Assembly (NCBI RefSeq): GCF_003667525.1
Contig: NZ_RCUW01000003.1
Span: forward strand, 124,001 to 188,000
Length of the DNA stretch: 64,000 nt
DNA from: Mycetocola_B reblochoni
Lineage (GTDB): Bacteria > Actinomycetota > Actinomycetes > Actinomycetales > Microbacteriaceae
Reading direction: 5' to 3'
Shown here in pieces: positions 34,949 to 45,400 of this stretch (positions within the stretch are counted from its first letter, which is position 1; every line of letters starts with the position of its first letter). The notes below the pieces were generated by a model. It saw only the letters and a list, made by a program, of their open reading frames with translations. It searched no databases and was not told where the DNA came from. The position numbers and the translations under genes are program-made.

Positions 34949-35377
34949 TTAGGCCTGTTCCTCAGCAGTCGCCTCGGCGGCCTCGGTCTCGGCCTCAGCC
35001 TCGGCGGGGGCGGGCTCAGCAGCCTTCTCCACCTTGGGCTTGAGCACCGGCTTCTTGGCCTCGTCGGCGACGAACGCCGCCTTGGGCTCAGCAACCTTGA
35101 CGGTGGACTTCGCGTCCTTGTCGCCCTTGAAGATGCCCCAGTCGCCGGTGAGCTTCAGCAGAGCAGCGACCTGCTCGGTCGGCTGTGCGCCGACGCCGAG
35201 CCAGTACTGGGCACGCTCGGAGTTGATCTCGATGATCGAGGGCTCCTCGGTGGGGTGGTACTTGCCGATCTCCTCGATGACGCGACCGTCGCGCTTGGTG
35301 CGCGAGTCCGCGACGACGACGCGGTAGTAGGGGGCGCGGATCTTGCCGAACCGCTTCAAACGAATCTTGACAGCCAC
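34949..35377 (-). CDS. rpsP: Small ribosomal subunit protein bS16
   Basis: A 142-residue S16. The first 85 residues are the conserved protein (AVKIRLKRFGKIRAPYYRVVV, IEEIGKYHPTEEPS, YWLGVGAQPTEQV). The remaining 55 are an A/E/K-rich tail like that on uS2, common in actinobacteria. The GTG start has CAGGAGA five bases upstream. It heads the rpsP-KH-rimM-trmD operon. Confidence 0.97.
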   Translation of the reverse strand: MAVKIRLKRFGKIRAPYYRVVVADSRTKRDGRVIEEIGKYHPTEEPSIIEINSERAQYWLGVGAQPTEQVAALLKLTGDWGIFKGDKDAKSTVKVAEPKAAFVADEAKKPVLKPKVEKAAEPAPAEAEAETEAAEATAEEQA

Positions 35378-35754
35378 AATTCTCCTGAGTTTCGTGTGTG
35401 TGCGTGACGTGCTCGATACCGAAAGGTGGGGTCACACTCGGTACGAAAGCTGAATGGTGTCGCGTTCTGCCTGATAGAGGGTCGGGCAGAGCGCACTCAA
35501 CGAATCATTCTGTCAGATTCCTCGCCCCGATGGGTAATCCCGCGCGCGTGCCGCGACCGTGTCGCCCGCTCGCCACGGCCCGCCGTGCCTCACGACAGCA
35601 CGTCGGCCAGCCCCCGCGACCACCACGCCCGCACCCGGCGCTCCAGCACGACGCCTCCGGGCAGATGACGATCCATGATCCCCGATTTCTCCGCTGCCGC
35701 GGCATTTGGCAGGATGGCGGCAGACGGCCCCGCAGGGGTCGGGTCAGGCGGTCA
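35378..35754. other. Divergent intergenic region, rpsP and ligase-like gene
   Basis: These 377 bases hold no gene that I can support. The left 150 bases are noticeably less GC-rich and should contain the rpsP promoter; TTGAGT with a CTATCA-like element 17 bases on (minus strand, near 35474-35502) is a weak candidate. The right part, nearest the carboxylate-amine ligase gene, is GC-rich and shows only a weak AGGCGG ribosome site. Confidence 0.4.
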
Positions 35755-36894
35755 ATGGACATCGACTTCGCCCCGTCCGCACGGGGGACCATCGGTCTCG
35801 AATGGGAACTCGCGCTCGTCGATCCCGACGACGGCGGCCTCGTCCAGCGCGCCGACGAGGTCCTCGACGCCCTTCGGCTCCCCGACGGCTCGCCCCACCC
35901 GCACATCACCGGCGAACTCCTGCAGAACACCGTCGAGCTGGTCAGCGGCGTGCACACCACCGCCGGCGGGGCCATCGACGACCTCCGGCACCAGCTCGAC
36001 GAGGTCAGGGCCGTCGCCGCCCCCAGGGGCATCGATCTGATCTCCTCCGGCTCGCATCCCTTCGGCCAGTGGTTCGAGCAGCCCATCTCCGACAAGCAGC
36101 GCTATCACAAGCTCATCGACCGGACCCAGTGGTGGGGCCGCAACATGATGATCTGGGGCGTCCACGTCCACGTCGGCGTCGACAGCGTCGACCGGGTGCT
36201 CCCGCTACTGGACGGGCTGCTCACGCTCAGCCCCCACCTGCAGGCGCTGACCGCCTCGAGCCCGTTCTGGGCCGGGGTCGACACCGGCTACGCCTCCAAC
36301 CGCGCGCTGATGTTCCAGCAGCTGCCCACGGCGGGGCTCCCCCAGCAGTTCCGCGCGTGGTCCGAGTTCGAGCGCTACGTCACGGACATGACGCGGACCG
36401 GGGTCATCGACGACTGCACCGAGGTCCGATGGGACCTCCGCCCGGCGCCACGCTGGGGCACCCTCGAGATGCGCTCCTGCGACGCGACCTCGACGGTCGA
36501 CGAGTTCGCCGCGGTCGCGGCGCTCATCCACTGCCTCGTCGAGCACCTCAACCGCGAGCTCGACGCGGGTCGCCCCCTTGTCACGCTCCCGCGCTGGTTC
36601 GTCAGCGAGAATAAGTGGCGCGCGGCACGGTACGGGCTCGACGCGGAGCTGATCGTCTCCGCGGACGGCGATGAACGCCTCGTCACCGACGACCTCGAAC
36701 TCTGGCTCGACCGGCTCGCAGGGATCGCCGGAGATCTGGGCTGCGCCAGGGAGCTCGCTTTCGTCGCCGACATCGCCAGGAGGGGCGGGAGCTATCAGAG
36801 GCAGCGGGCCAACGCCACGGCGTCAGCCGGGGACCTGTCCGCGGTCGTGGCCGCACTCGCCCGCGAGCTCAGAGAAGGCCTCGGCACCCGCTGA
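35755..36894 (+). CDS. YbdK-type carboxylate-amine ligase (glutamate-cysteine ligase 2 family)
   Basis: A 379-residue member of the GCS2 family. It has the opening GTIGLEWELALVD, HPHITGELLQNTVE, SSGSHPFGQW, WGVHVHVGVDS and WDLRPAPRWGTLEMRSCD. E. coli YbdK has weak glutamate-cysteine ligase activity; actinobacteria make mycothiol rather than glutathione, so the natural substrate is open. It is a lone plus-strand gene between rpsP and the META lipoprotein and has only a weak ribosome site. Confidence 0.88.
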   Translation: MDIDFAPSARGTIGLEWELALVDPDDGGLVQRADEVLDALRLPDGSPHPHITGELLQNTVELVSGVHTTAGGAIDDLRHQLDEVRAVAAPRGIDLISSGSHPFGQWFEQPISDKQRYHKLIDRTQWWGRNMMIWGVHVHVGVDSVDRVLPLLDGLLTLSPHLQALTASSPFWAGVDTGYASNRALMFQQLPTAGLPQQFRAWSEFERYVTDMTRTGVIDDCTEVRWDLRPAPRWGTLEMRSCDATSTVDEFAAVAALIHCLVEHLNRELDAGRPLVTLPRWFVSENKWRAARYGLDAELIVSADGDERLVTDDLELWLDRLAGIAGDLGCARELAFVADIARRGGSYQRQRANATASAGDLSAVVAALARELREGLGTR

Positions 36895-36915
36895 CGCCTG
36901 GACGCCCGTTGGCGC

Positions 36916-37659
36916 TCAGCTCCCTCCGGGATCCGGTGTCGCCGACGGATCGGCGGCGTCGGGGGCTGAGCGTTGCAGATGCCCCAGCTCGACCCCGTCG
37001 GCGTCGAGAATCCGCAGCCAGCTGCCGAAGCCGCGCGGCTGTGCGAAGGCCGATCCGCTCAGCCAGGTGTCGACACCGGGACAGTGCATCCGGGTCGTGG
37101 CGAGCCCGCCCTGCCACTGCAGACGGCCGTCGTGGAGCTCCCACGAGCCCATCAGCCGGTTGCAGCCGTCCGAGCCGCTGAGGGTTCCCTCCGCGGCGAG
37201 GTCGAGCACCACCTCCGGAGCGTCGACGTCCGCCCACCGGCCGGCCAGCTCCTGCGCCGTCAGCCCGGGCGCATCCGCGCCGGGTCGGACGAGGACGACG
37301 TCGCCCTCGTCCCTGTGCAGCACCAGGGTCCCGTCCGAGACCGTCACCGATCGCGCCGTGCTGAACGCCGACGGCACCGCGTCGCCGTCGCAACCGATCA
37401 TCGTCATCGGCTGGTCGTCGACCGTCAGCGCCCCGTCCGCGCCGAGCGACCAGCGCGCGTCCACCACGGTGTTGCAGCCGTCCGACGCCGACCACCGCCC
37501 GTTCTCCTCCAGCAGCAGGTACGGCTCGTCGCCGTCGTAGCTCAGTCCCGTCCTCCACTCGCCGAGCATCTCGGCCGAGGCGCGCGGCGAGCACGCCGCC
37601 AGCGGCAGCACGGCGCACAGTGCACCGAGAACCACGAGCGCCCGCGCCGACGCGCGCAT
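36916..37659 (-). CDS. META-domain lipoprotein
   Basis: A 247-residue exported lipoprotein: signal peptide with lipobox LAAC (cysteine near residue 23), then two META-like units, each with a GCNxxxxxW core (SDGCNTVVDARW and SDGCNRLMGSW). E. coli HslJ and secreted META proteins share this fold; function here is unknown. The ATG at 37657-37659 lies just after the ffh stop and has GGAGGGG seven bases upstream, so a TTG two codons earlier is less likely. Confidence 0.85.
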   Translation of the reverse strand: MRASARALVVLGALCAVLPLAACSPRASAEMLGEWRTGLSYDGDEPYLLLEENGRWSASDGCNTVVDARWSLGADGALTVDDQPMTMIGCDGDAVPSAFSTARSVTVSDGTLVLHRDEGDVVLVRPGADAPGLTAQELAGRWADVDAPEVVLDLAAEGTLSGSDGCNRLMGSWELHDGRLQWQGGLATTRMHCPGVDTWLSGSAFAQPRGFGSWLRILDADGVELGHLQRSAPDAADPSATPDPGGS

Positions 37660-37661
37660 GC

Positions 37662-39224
37662 TCAAGCCCCTCCGCCGCGCCCGAGGAAGCCCTGAAGCGC
37701 CTTGAGGTCGTCCTCGCTCGGCTGGGACGATGCCCCGCCGGCGACGCCGAAGCCCGAGCCGCTCGGTGCGGCCGCGCGATCCGCCGCGCCGGACTGGAGC
37801 TCCTGGGCCCGCTTGGCCGGGTTGCCCGAGCGGGAGCCCTTCTTCGTCTTCTGCTGCTTGCGCGACTTGCCGCCGCGTGCACCGGGAACGGGGCCCATAC
37901 CCGGGACCTGGGGAACGCCGCCCTTGGCGACGGTCTTCATCATCTTGGCGGCCTGCTCGAATCGAGCGACCAGCTGGTTGACGTCGGTCACGGTCATGCC
38001 GCTTCCGCGCGCGATGCGGAGCCGGCGTGAGCCGTTGAGCAGCTTGGGGTTCACCCGCTCGGCGCGGGTCATCGACTGGATGATCGCCTCGGTCCGGACG
38101 ATCTCGCGCTCGTCGAACCCGTCCAGCTGCTGCTTCATCTGCCCCATGCCGGGGAGCATCCCCATCATCTTCTTCAGGGAGCCCATGTTGCGCAGCTGCT
38201 GCATCTGGGTGAGGAAGTCGTCGAGGGTGAAGGTGTCGGTGGCGAACTTCTCCGCGACCTTGCGCGCCTCCTCCTCGTCGAAGGCGGACTGCGCCTGCTC
38301 GATGAGGGTGAGGATGTCACCGAGGTCGAGGATGCGACTGGCCATGCGGTCGGGGTGGAAGGGCTCGAAGTCGTCGAGTCCCTCACCGGTGGAGGCGAAG
38401 ATGATCGGCCGCCCCGTCATCGAGGCCACCGAGAGCGCAGCACCGCCGCGCGCGTCGCCATCGAGCTTCGACAGCACGACCCCGGTGAAGTCGACCCCGT
38501 CCTGGAAGGCCTTCGCCGTCGCGACCGCGTCCTGACCGGTCATCGCGTCGATCACGAACAGGACCTCGTCGGGGTCGACCGCCCGGCGGATCCTCGCGGC
38601 CTGGTCCATCATCTCGGCGTCGACGCCGAGACGGCCGGCGGTGTCGACGATGACCGTGTCGTACTGCTTGTCCCTGGCGTACTTGATCGAGTTCTTGGCA
38701 ACCGTGACCGGGTCCCCGACACCGTTGCCCGGCTCGGGCGCGAAGATCGCCGCACCCGCCTGCTCGGCCACGACGCCCAGCTGGGTCACCGCGTTGGGGC
38801 GCTGCAGGTCGGCGGCGACCAGGAGCGGGGTGTGCCCCTCCTTGGCCAGCCACTTCGCCAGCTTTCCGGCGAGGGTCGTCTTTCCGGCACCCTGGAGGCC
38901 GGCGAGCATGATGACCGTCGGCGGGTTCTTCGCGAACTCCAGCCGACGCTGCTGGCCACCGAGGATGCCCACGAGCTCCTCGTTGACGATCTGGACGACC
39001 TGCTGCGCCGGGTTGAGCGCGCGGTTGACCTCGTCACCGAGGGCCCGCTCGCGCACGGTGGTGCTGAACGTCTTCGCCACCTCGAAGGCGACGTCGGCCT
39101 CGAGGAGCGCGCGTCGGATGTCACGGACGGTGCCGTCGACGTCCGAGGCGGAGAGCTTGCCCTTGGTGCGCAGATTCTTGAAGGTCTCCGCGAGGCGGTC
39201 TGAGAGAGTTCCGAAAGTAGCCAT
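37662..39224 (-). CDS. ffh: Signal recognition particle protein Ffh
   Basis: A 520-residue SRP GTPase. It has the NG domain with GLQGAGKTTLAGKLA, VDTAGRLGVD and LSKLDGDARGG, and a methionine-rich M domain (MQQLRNMGSLKKMMGMLPGMGQ) that binds signal peptides and 4.5S RNA. A basic, serine/alanine-rich tail (residues 440-520) is longer than in E. coli. TAAACT nine bases before the ATG suggests a very short leader. Its receptor gene ftsY lies 3 kb away. Confidence 0.97.
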   Translation of the reverse strand: MATFGTLSDRLAETFKNLRTKGKLSASDVDGTVRDIRRALLEADVAFEVAKTFSTTVRERALGDEVNRALNPAQQVVQIVNEELVGILGGQQRRLEFAKNPPTVIMLAGLQGAGKTTLAGKLAKWLAKEGHTPLLVAADLQRPNAVTQLGVVAEQAGAAIFAPEPGNGVGDPVTVAKNSIKYARDKQYDTVIVDTAGRLGVDAEMMDQAARIRRAVDPDEVLFVIDAMTGQDAVATAKAFQDGVDFTGVVLSKLDGDARGGAALSVASMTGRPIIFASTGEGLDDFEPFHPDRMASRILDLGDILTLIEQAQSAFDEEEARKVAEKFATDTFTLDDFLTQMQQLRNMGSLKKMMGMLPGMGQMKQQLDGFDEREIVRTEAIIQSMTRAERVNPKLLNGSRRLRIARGSGMTVTDVNQLVARFEQAAKMMKTVAKGGVPQVPGMGPVPGARGGKSRKQQKTKKGSRSGNPAKRAQELQSGAADRAAAPSGSGFGVAGGASSQPSEDDLKALQGFLGRGGGA

Positions 39225-39293
39225 TTGGCGACCAGTTTAGCCGTCGGATCCTCCACGACCGACCCACGCTCCTCCCCCGATCGATTCGACTTT

Positions 39294-39321
39294 TTGGACT
39301 CGGTCTACTTAATGGTCTACT
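39294..39321 (+). promoter_or_regulatory. Possible lipB promoter with short direct repeat
   Basis: TTGGAC (39294-39299) and TCTACT (39316-39321) are 16 bases apart, and the second is six bases before the lipB GTG. GGTCTACT occurs twice, 12 bases apart (39302-39309, 39314-39321). The second position of the -10 is not A, so this is tentative; the repeat could also be an operator. Confidence 0.4.
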
Positions 39322-39327
39322 GGTGTC

Positions 39328-40029
39328 GTGATCGACGTCATCCCTCTGGGCCTCGCCCCCAGCTACGTCCCCTTCCGCACCGCGCTCGCCGAGCAGCGCC
39401 GCCTGCACGCCGAGCGCGTTGCCGACCGCGCCGGAGACACGATGCTCCTGCTCGAGCACACGGCGGTGTACACCGCCGGCGCGCAGACCCGCCGCTCAGA
39501 GCTGCCGGAGCCCCCTGCCGTGGTCGAACGGGTGGATCGCGGCGGGCGCATCACCTGGCACGGACCGGGACAGCTCATCGGGTACCCGATCGTGCGACTC
39601 CCCCAGCCGCTCGACGTCGTGGCCCACGTCCGACGCCTCGAACAGGGCCTGATCGCAGCGCTGCGGACAGCGTCGATCACGGGGTACACCGTCGCCGGGC
39701 GCAGCGGCGTCTGGGTCAGGGACCCCGGCGGATCCGAGTCGAAGATCGCCGCGATCGGCGTGCGGGTCGAACGCAACGTGACCAGGCACGGCTTCGCACT
39801 CAACTGCAGCAACGAGCTGTCCCCCTTCGACCGCATCGTCCCGTGCGGCATCACCGACCGCGGGGTCACCAGCATCAGCACTGTTCTCGGACGGACCGTC
39901 ACCCCCGCCCAGCTGCTCGACGTGATCGCCACCACGGTGTCGGAGGCGCTGCTCACCGCCGGCGCCGGAACAGGGCACGACAGCACTCCCCCACCGCGCA
40001 GCGGGTCGCTGGCCGGAGGAGCACGATGA
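39328..40029 (+). CDS. lipB: Lipoyl(octanoyl) transferase
   Basis: A 233-residue enzyme that moves octanoate from acyl carrier protein to lipoyl domains. Motifs are RGGRITWHGPGQLIGYP (71-87), the catalytic K139 (SKIAAIGVRVERNVTRHG) and C173 (IVPCGITDRGVTS). It overlaps lipA by four bases (ATGA), so the two steps of lipoate assembly are made together. The start is GTG. Confidence 0.96.
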   Translation: MIDVIPLGLAPSYVPFRTALAEQRRLHAERVADRAGDTMLLLEHTAVYTAGAQTRRSELPEPPAVVERVDRGGRITWHGPGQLIGYPIVRLPQPLDVVAHVRRLEQGLIAALRTASITGYTVAGRSGVWVRDPGGSESKIAAIGVRVERNVTRHGFALNCSNELSPFDRIVPCGITDRGVTSISTVLGRTVTPAQLLDVIATTVSEALLTAGAGTGHDSTPPPRSGSLAGGAR

Positions 40030-41060
40030 GCGCCCCCACCGCGTCGGGACGCAAGCTGCTCCGGCTCGAGGTCCGCAACGCGCAGACCCCGATCGAGAGC
40101 AAGCCGCCCTGGATCAAGACCACGGCGAAGACCGGCCCCGAGTACACCGCGATGCGCGCTCTCGTGGCCGACACCGAGCTGCACACGGTGTGCCAGGAGG
40201 CCGGCTGCCCCAACATCTTCGAGTGCTGGGAGGACCGGGAGGCGACCTTCCTCATCGGAGGCTCGCAGTGCACCCGGCGATGCGACTTCTGCCAGATCGA
40301 CACGGGCAAGCCGGCCGACTACGACACCGACGAGCCCCGACGCGTCGCCGAGTCCGTGCGCACCATGGCATTGAGATACGCGACCGTGACCGGCGTCGCC
40401 CGAGACGACCTCGACGACGAGGGAGCCTGGCTGCACGCCGAGACGGTGCGGCAGATCCACGAGCTGAACCCCGGAACGGGGGTGGAGCTGCTGGCCACCG
40501 ACTTCTCCGGCAACCCCGAGCTGCTCCAGCTCGTCTTCGACTCCCGCCCTGAGGTCTTCGCGCACAACGTCGAGACCGTCCCCCGGATCTTCAAGCGCAT
40601 CCGCCCCGCGTTCCGTTACGAGCGCTCGCTCGACGTCCTGCGGCTCGCACGCGCCGACGGGCTGGTGACCAAGTCGAACCTCATCCTCGGGATGGGTGAG
40701 ACGCGCGAGGAGATCTCGGACGCGCTGCAGGGCCTGCACGAGGCGGGGACGGACATCATCACGGTCACGCAGTACCTGCGCCCCACACCGCGGCACCTCC
40801 CCGTCGACCGGTGGCTCCCGCCCCAGGAGTTCGTCGAGATCGCGGAGGAGGCCGAGGAGATCGGCTTCGCCGGCGTACTCGCCGGTCCGCTCGTGCGCTC
40901 CAGCTACCGGGCCGGACGGCTCTGGGCGACGGCGATGCAGGCCACCGGCCGCACCGTCCCGCCGCAGTTGACCCATCTGGCCCGCCAGGCCCGCGAGTCG
41001 GGATTCCTCCGCGCTGCGGCGGTCCCCCGCGCGGCCGACGGTCAACGCGCCGCGGGCTGA
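40026..41060 (+). CDS. lipA: Lipoyl synthase
   Basis: A 344-residue radical-SAM enzyme that inserts two sulfurs into octanoyl groups. The auxiliary cluster cysteines are C56, C61 and C67 (VCQEAGCPNIFEC) and the radical-SAM cysteines C82, C86 and C89 (CTRRCDFC); the C-terminal RSSYRA contains the serine ligand of the auxiliary cluster. It ends convergent to the next gene; a short inverted repeat (41050-41057 with 41079-41086) lies at its end. Confidence 0.97.
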   Translation: MSAPTASGRKLLRLEVRNAQTPIESKPPWIKTTAKTGPEYTAMRALVADTELHTVCQEAGCPNIFECWEDREATFLIGGSQCTRRCDFCQIDTGKPADYDTDEPRRVAESVRTMALRYATVTGVARDDLDDEGAWLHAETVRQIHELNPGTGVELLATDFSGNPELLQLVFDSRPEVFAHNVETVPRIFKRIRPAFRYERSLDVLRLARADGLVTKSNLILGMGETREEISDALQGLHEAGTDIITVTQYLRPTPRHLPVDRWLPPQEFVEIAEEAEEIGFAGVLAGPLVRSSYRAGRLWATAMQATGRTVPPQLTHLARQARESGFLRAAAVPRAADGQRAAG

Positions 41061-41093
41061 GCGTGGCGCCGAACAGCGGCCCGCGGGGCGGGG

Positions 41094-41599
41094 TCAGTCG
41101 TCGATGCCGTCGAGCACCTGGATCGCGACCGTCGCCAGATCGACGGCGAGGGACACAGCGATCCGCTGATCGGTCGCGTCCGAGTCGATCCCGTAGACGA
41201 GGCGGGCGAACGGCTCGCCCTCGCCGGTGCTGTCGACACCGATGTCGAGCCTCTCCCAAAGCAGCGAACGGATGAGGTCCATCTCGACGTCACCCGACCG
41301 GTCCACGAGCACGTCCTCCAGCTCGTCCCCGAGCTCGTCGACGGCCGCCTGCAGGAACAGCGTGACGTCACCGCCGCGCTCCCCCATACCCGCGACGATC
41401 GCGTTGCGCCCGCGCAGGTCCAGGCCCTCCGCCGCGGCGATGAGCGCGGCCGCGGCCTCCAGAGCGCCGGGGCTGGACTCGACCGCCGAGTCGGTCCGAA
41501 GCACCACCTCGACACGCTGCTCGCCGACCTCGATCGTCTCCGACCACAACCGGGGCGCGGCGCCGAGCGCACCGAAGTAGTCGTGCTCCCTCGCCGCCA

Positions 41600-41600
<1 letters not shown>
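41094..41600 (-). CDS. Conserved hypothetical protein (DUF2004-like)
   Basis: A 168-residue acidic protein with no membrane segment and no recognisable catalytic motif. It begins MAAREHDYFGALG and contains a central alanine-rich stretch. The beginning resembles DUF2004 proteins, whose function is unknown. Its ATG overlaps the ftsY stop by one base (TGATG), so it is translationally coupled to the SRP receptor. Confidence 0.68.
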
Positions 41601-42472
<872 letters not shown>

Positions 42473-42478
42473 GCTCCC

Positions 42479-42484
42479 AGGCTA
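42479..42484 (-). promoter_or_regulatory. Predicted -10 box of ftsY containing the smc stop codon
   Basis: TAGCCT on the minus strand, six bases before the ftsY ATG; its first three bases are the smc stop codon. Spacing fits a leaderless ftsY transcript independent of smc. Confidence 0.6.
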
Positions 42485-45400
42485 TCCTGCCTCGGACTCC
42501 TCGCCGTCTGTCCTGATGCGCTGGCCGACGACGGCGGACACGCCGTCCTGCCGCATGGAGACGCCGTAGAGGGCGTCCGCGATCTCCATCGTCCGCTTCT
42601 GGTGAGTGATGACGATGAGCTGCGAGCTGGCGCGCAGGTCCTCGAAGATCTGCAGCAGCCGACCGAGGTTGGCATCGTCCAGCGCCGCCTCGACCTCGTC
42701 CATGATGTAGAACGGGCTCGGCCTGGCCTTGAAGATGGCCACAAGCAGCGCGACCGCTGCGAGGGAGCGCTCGCCCCCGGAGAGCAGCGAGAGCCGCTCG
42801 ACCTTCTTGCCCGCGGGGCGGACGCTGACCTCGATGCCCGTCGTCAGCAGGTTGTCCGGGTCGCTGAGTGCGAGGGTCCCCGTACCGCCGGGGAACAGAA
42901 CGGGGAAGACCTCGTTGAAGGCCTCCCTGGTGTCCTCGAACGCCTCGCGGAAGATCAGCTGCATGCGCTCGTCGAGCTCGGTGATGATCGTCTCGAGGTC
43001 GCTGCGGGTCTTGGCCAGGTCGGCGAGCTGCTCGGTGAGGAAGAGGTGCCGCTGTTCGAGCGCGGCGAACTCCTCCAGCGCGAGCGGGTTGATCCGGCCG
43101 AGCCGCGAGAGCATCTGCTCCGCCCTCGCCAGGCGACGCTGCTGCTCGGCGCGGACGAAGGGGACGCCGTCCTCGGGAGTCAGGGGCCCGTCCCCGTCCG
43201 GGACGTCGCCGTCCGGCCCGTCCCCGTCCGGGGTGCACTCCGCCGGGTCCGCGGGCACGGCGGCGGCCTCGGTCGACGCAGCAGTCACAGTGGCCTCGGT
43301 CGCTTCCGCCTCGGCACCGCCGGCGACGGTCACGTCCGCGTCGGGGGACGGCACGGGCACGTCGGCGTCCGCCGACGCCGCGGCCGAGCGGGCGCGCGAG
43401 CGTGCGACGGCGCGCCGTGCCATCTCGGCGACGTCCTCGCCGTCGCGGGGGACGAGACGGTCGGGACCGTACTCGGCGACGAGCACCTGCTCGACCAGGC
43501 CGAGCTCGCTCGCCGCCCGCTCCAGTAGACTCGACAGCTGCAGCTTCTTCTCGTAGATCTGCAGTTCGAGGGAGTGGACGTCCTCGGTGATGAGCTGGAG
43601 ACGGTCCCGCAGCTGAGCCCCGTCCCTGCGCAGCTCCGCGAGCTCGGCGTTCTGCTCGCGGCGCTCGTCCTCCGCCCTGACCAGGCGCACCCTGGCCTCG
43701 GCGACAGACCGCTCCGCCGAGGCGATGAGCTCCGGCAACGACGCGGCGACACGCTCGGCCGCCTCACGCTGGCGGCGCCGGACGACGGCCTTTCGCGCGG
43801 CTGCCTCAGCCGCCTGACCCTCGGCTTCGCGCCTGCGTCGCAGCGAGGCGGCACGACCCTCCGCCTGGCGCACGCGCTCCTTCGCGGTCTCGACGACGAA
43901 GCGCGCCTCGATCTCCTCATCCCTGGCGCGCTCGAGCTCGGCGGCGGCCTCATCCCGCGCGTGCGCGTCGACGATCGGTCGGGGCTTCGACCGCGCGACG
44001 TCCACCGCCGCCGACGTCGACGCGGCCAGTGCCTCGGCATCGCGGAGCGCCGCCGAGGCGGCCAGCTGCGCCGCACCCGCGCGCTCCCGCTCCGCTCGCG
44101 CGGCATCGACGCGGACGCGGAGGCCGTTGACGCGCTCGTTGTACTCGGCGAGCAGGCCGTCCTGCTCACGCAGCGCGGCAAGAGCCGAGGTGCTCCGCTC
44201 CTGGGCCGCGCGGAGAGCCACACGGGCCGCCACGAGCTCCTCGTCCCGCCCCACGGCCGCCGTCGCTGCCGCGTCGCGTTCGGCGACCGCGGCATCGCGT
44301 TCGGCCGTGAGCTGTATGCGGCCCCGCTCGCGTGAGCCACCGCCGGAGAGCGTCGACGCCGTCACGACCTCCCCCGCCGCCGTCACCGCGCCCATCGCCA
44401 CGGGGGCGAGGGCAAGCGCCGCCACGGCACCGTCGAGGTCCTCCGCGAGCAGGAACAGGTCGAGGACGGCGAGCACGCCGTCGGGGGCCGTCGCCAACTC
44501 CGACACCCGGGTCATGGCCGGGACGCCGCCGCTCACCTCCGGCCTGCCCGCCCCGGCGACCACCACATCGACCGAGGTGTCGGCTTCTGCGGCGAGCGCC
44601 AGCACCCGGGACGCCGCCGCGAAGTCGTCGACGAGAACGGCCTCAGCCAGCGATCCGAGCGCGCGGGCGACGACGGCCTCGGAGCCGGCACGGGGGTGGA
44701 CGCTGTCGGCGACGAGCCCGACGACGCCGGGCACCCCGTCCAGGTCCAGCTCCGAACCGCCGGCCGACACCTCCAGCGCCCTGCCGAGCGCGGCCGCCCT
44801 GGCCGCGTGGGAGTCCCTGGCGCTCTGCGCCTCGTGCAGAGCGGTCCTCGCCGCGTCGAGCGCTGCCTCCCGGTCGATGACCTCGGCCTGCGCGGCGGTG
44901 TAGCGGGCGCTGACGTCGTCGCCCTCCTCGGGAGCCGTCGGGGCGGAGGCGCGCAGCTGCTCCTGCTCGGCGATCGCCGCCGACTCGCGCTGTTCCGCGT
45001 CCGCGGCTGCGGCGCTCTGACGCTGTGCCTCGCCACGGACGGCGGCGAGGCGGGATGCCGCCGCATCGGCCGCACCCTGCAGGGTGGACAGCTCCAGGTC
45101 GTGCGCCGAGACGAGCTCGGCCTGCGCCTGGATCTCGCGGTCGATCGCGTCCAGCGCCTCCCGCCGTCCGGCCGTCGCGGCCCTGGCCTGCTCGACGGCG
45201 CGCTCGGCACCCCCGATGGCCTCGCGCAGCGCGGCGACCTCCTCGCGAGCCTCCGTCACCGCCTGTTCCGTGACCGTCCGGGTGACCTGCGCGGACTCCT
45301 CCTGCGCGTCGAGGAGCGCCAGTCGCTGCTGCGTGAGCGTGTGCAGGTTGCGCAGGCGCTGGTGGACGGACTCGAGGGCGAAGAGCACGGCGCGGGCACC

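Noticed and set aside
41050..41086. Inverted repeat CCGCGGGC/GCCCGCGG between lipA and the DUF2004-like gene as a terminator
   Set aside because: Arms of eight bases with a 21-base loop and no U-run are expected by chance in such GC-rich DNA; kept only as a remark under lipA.
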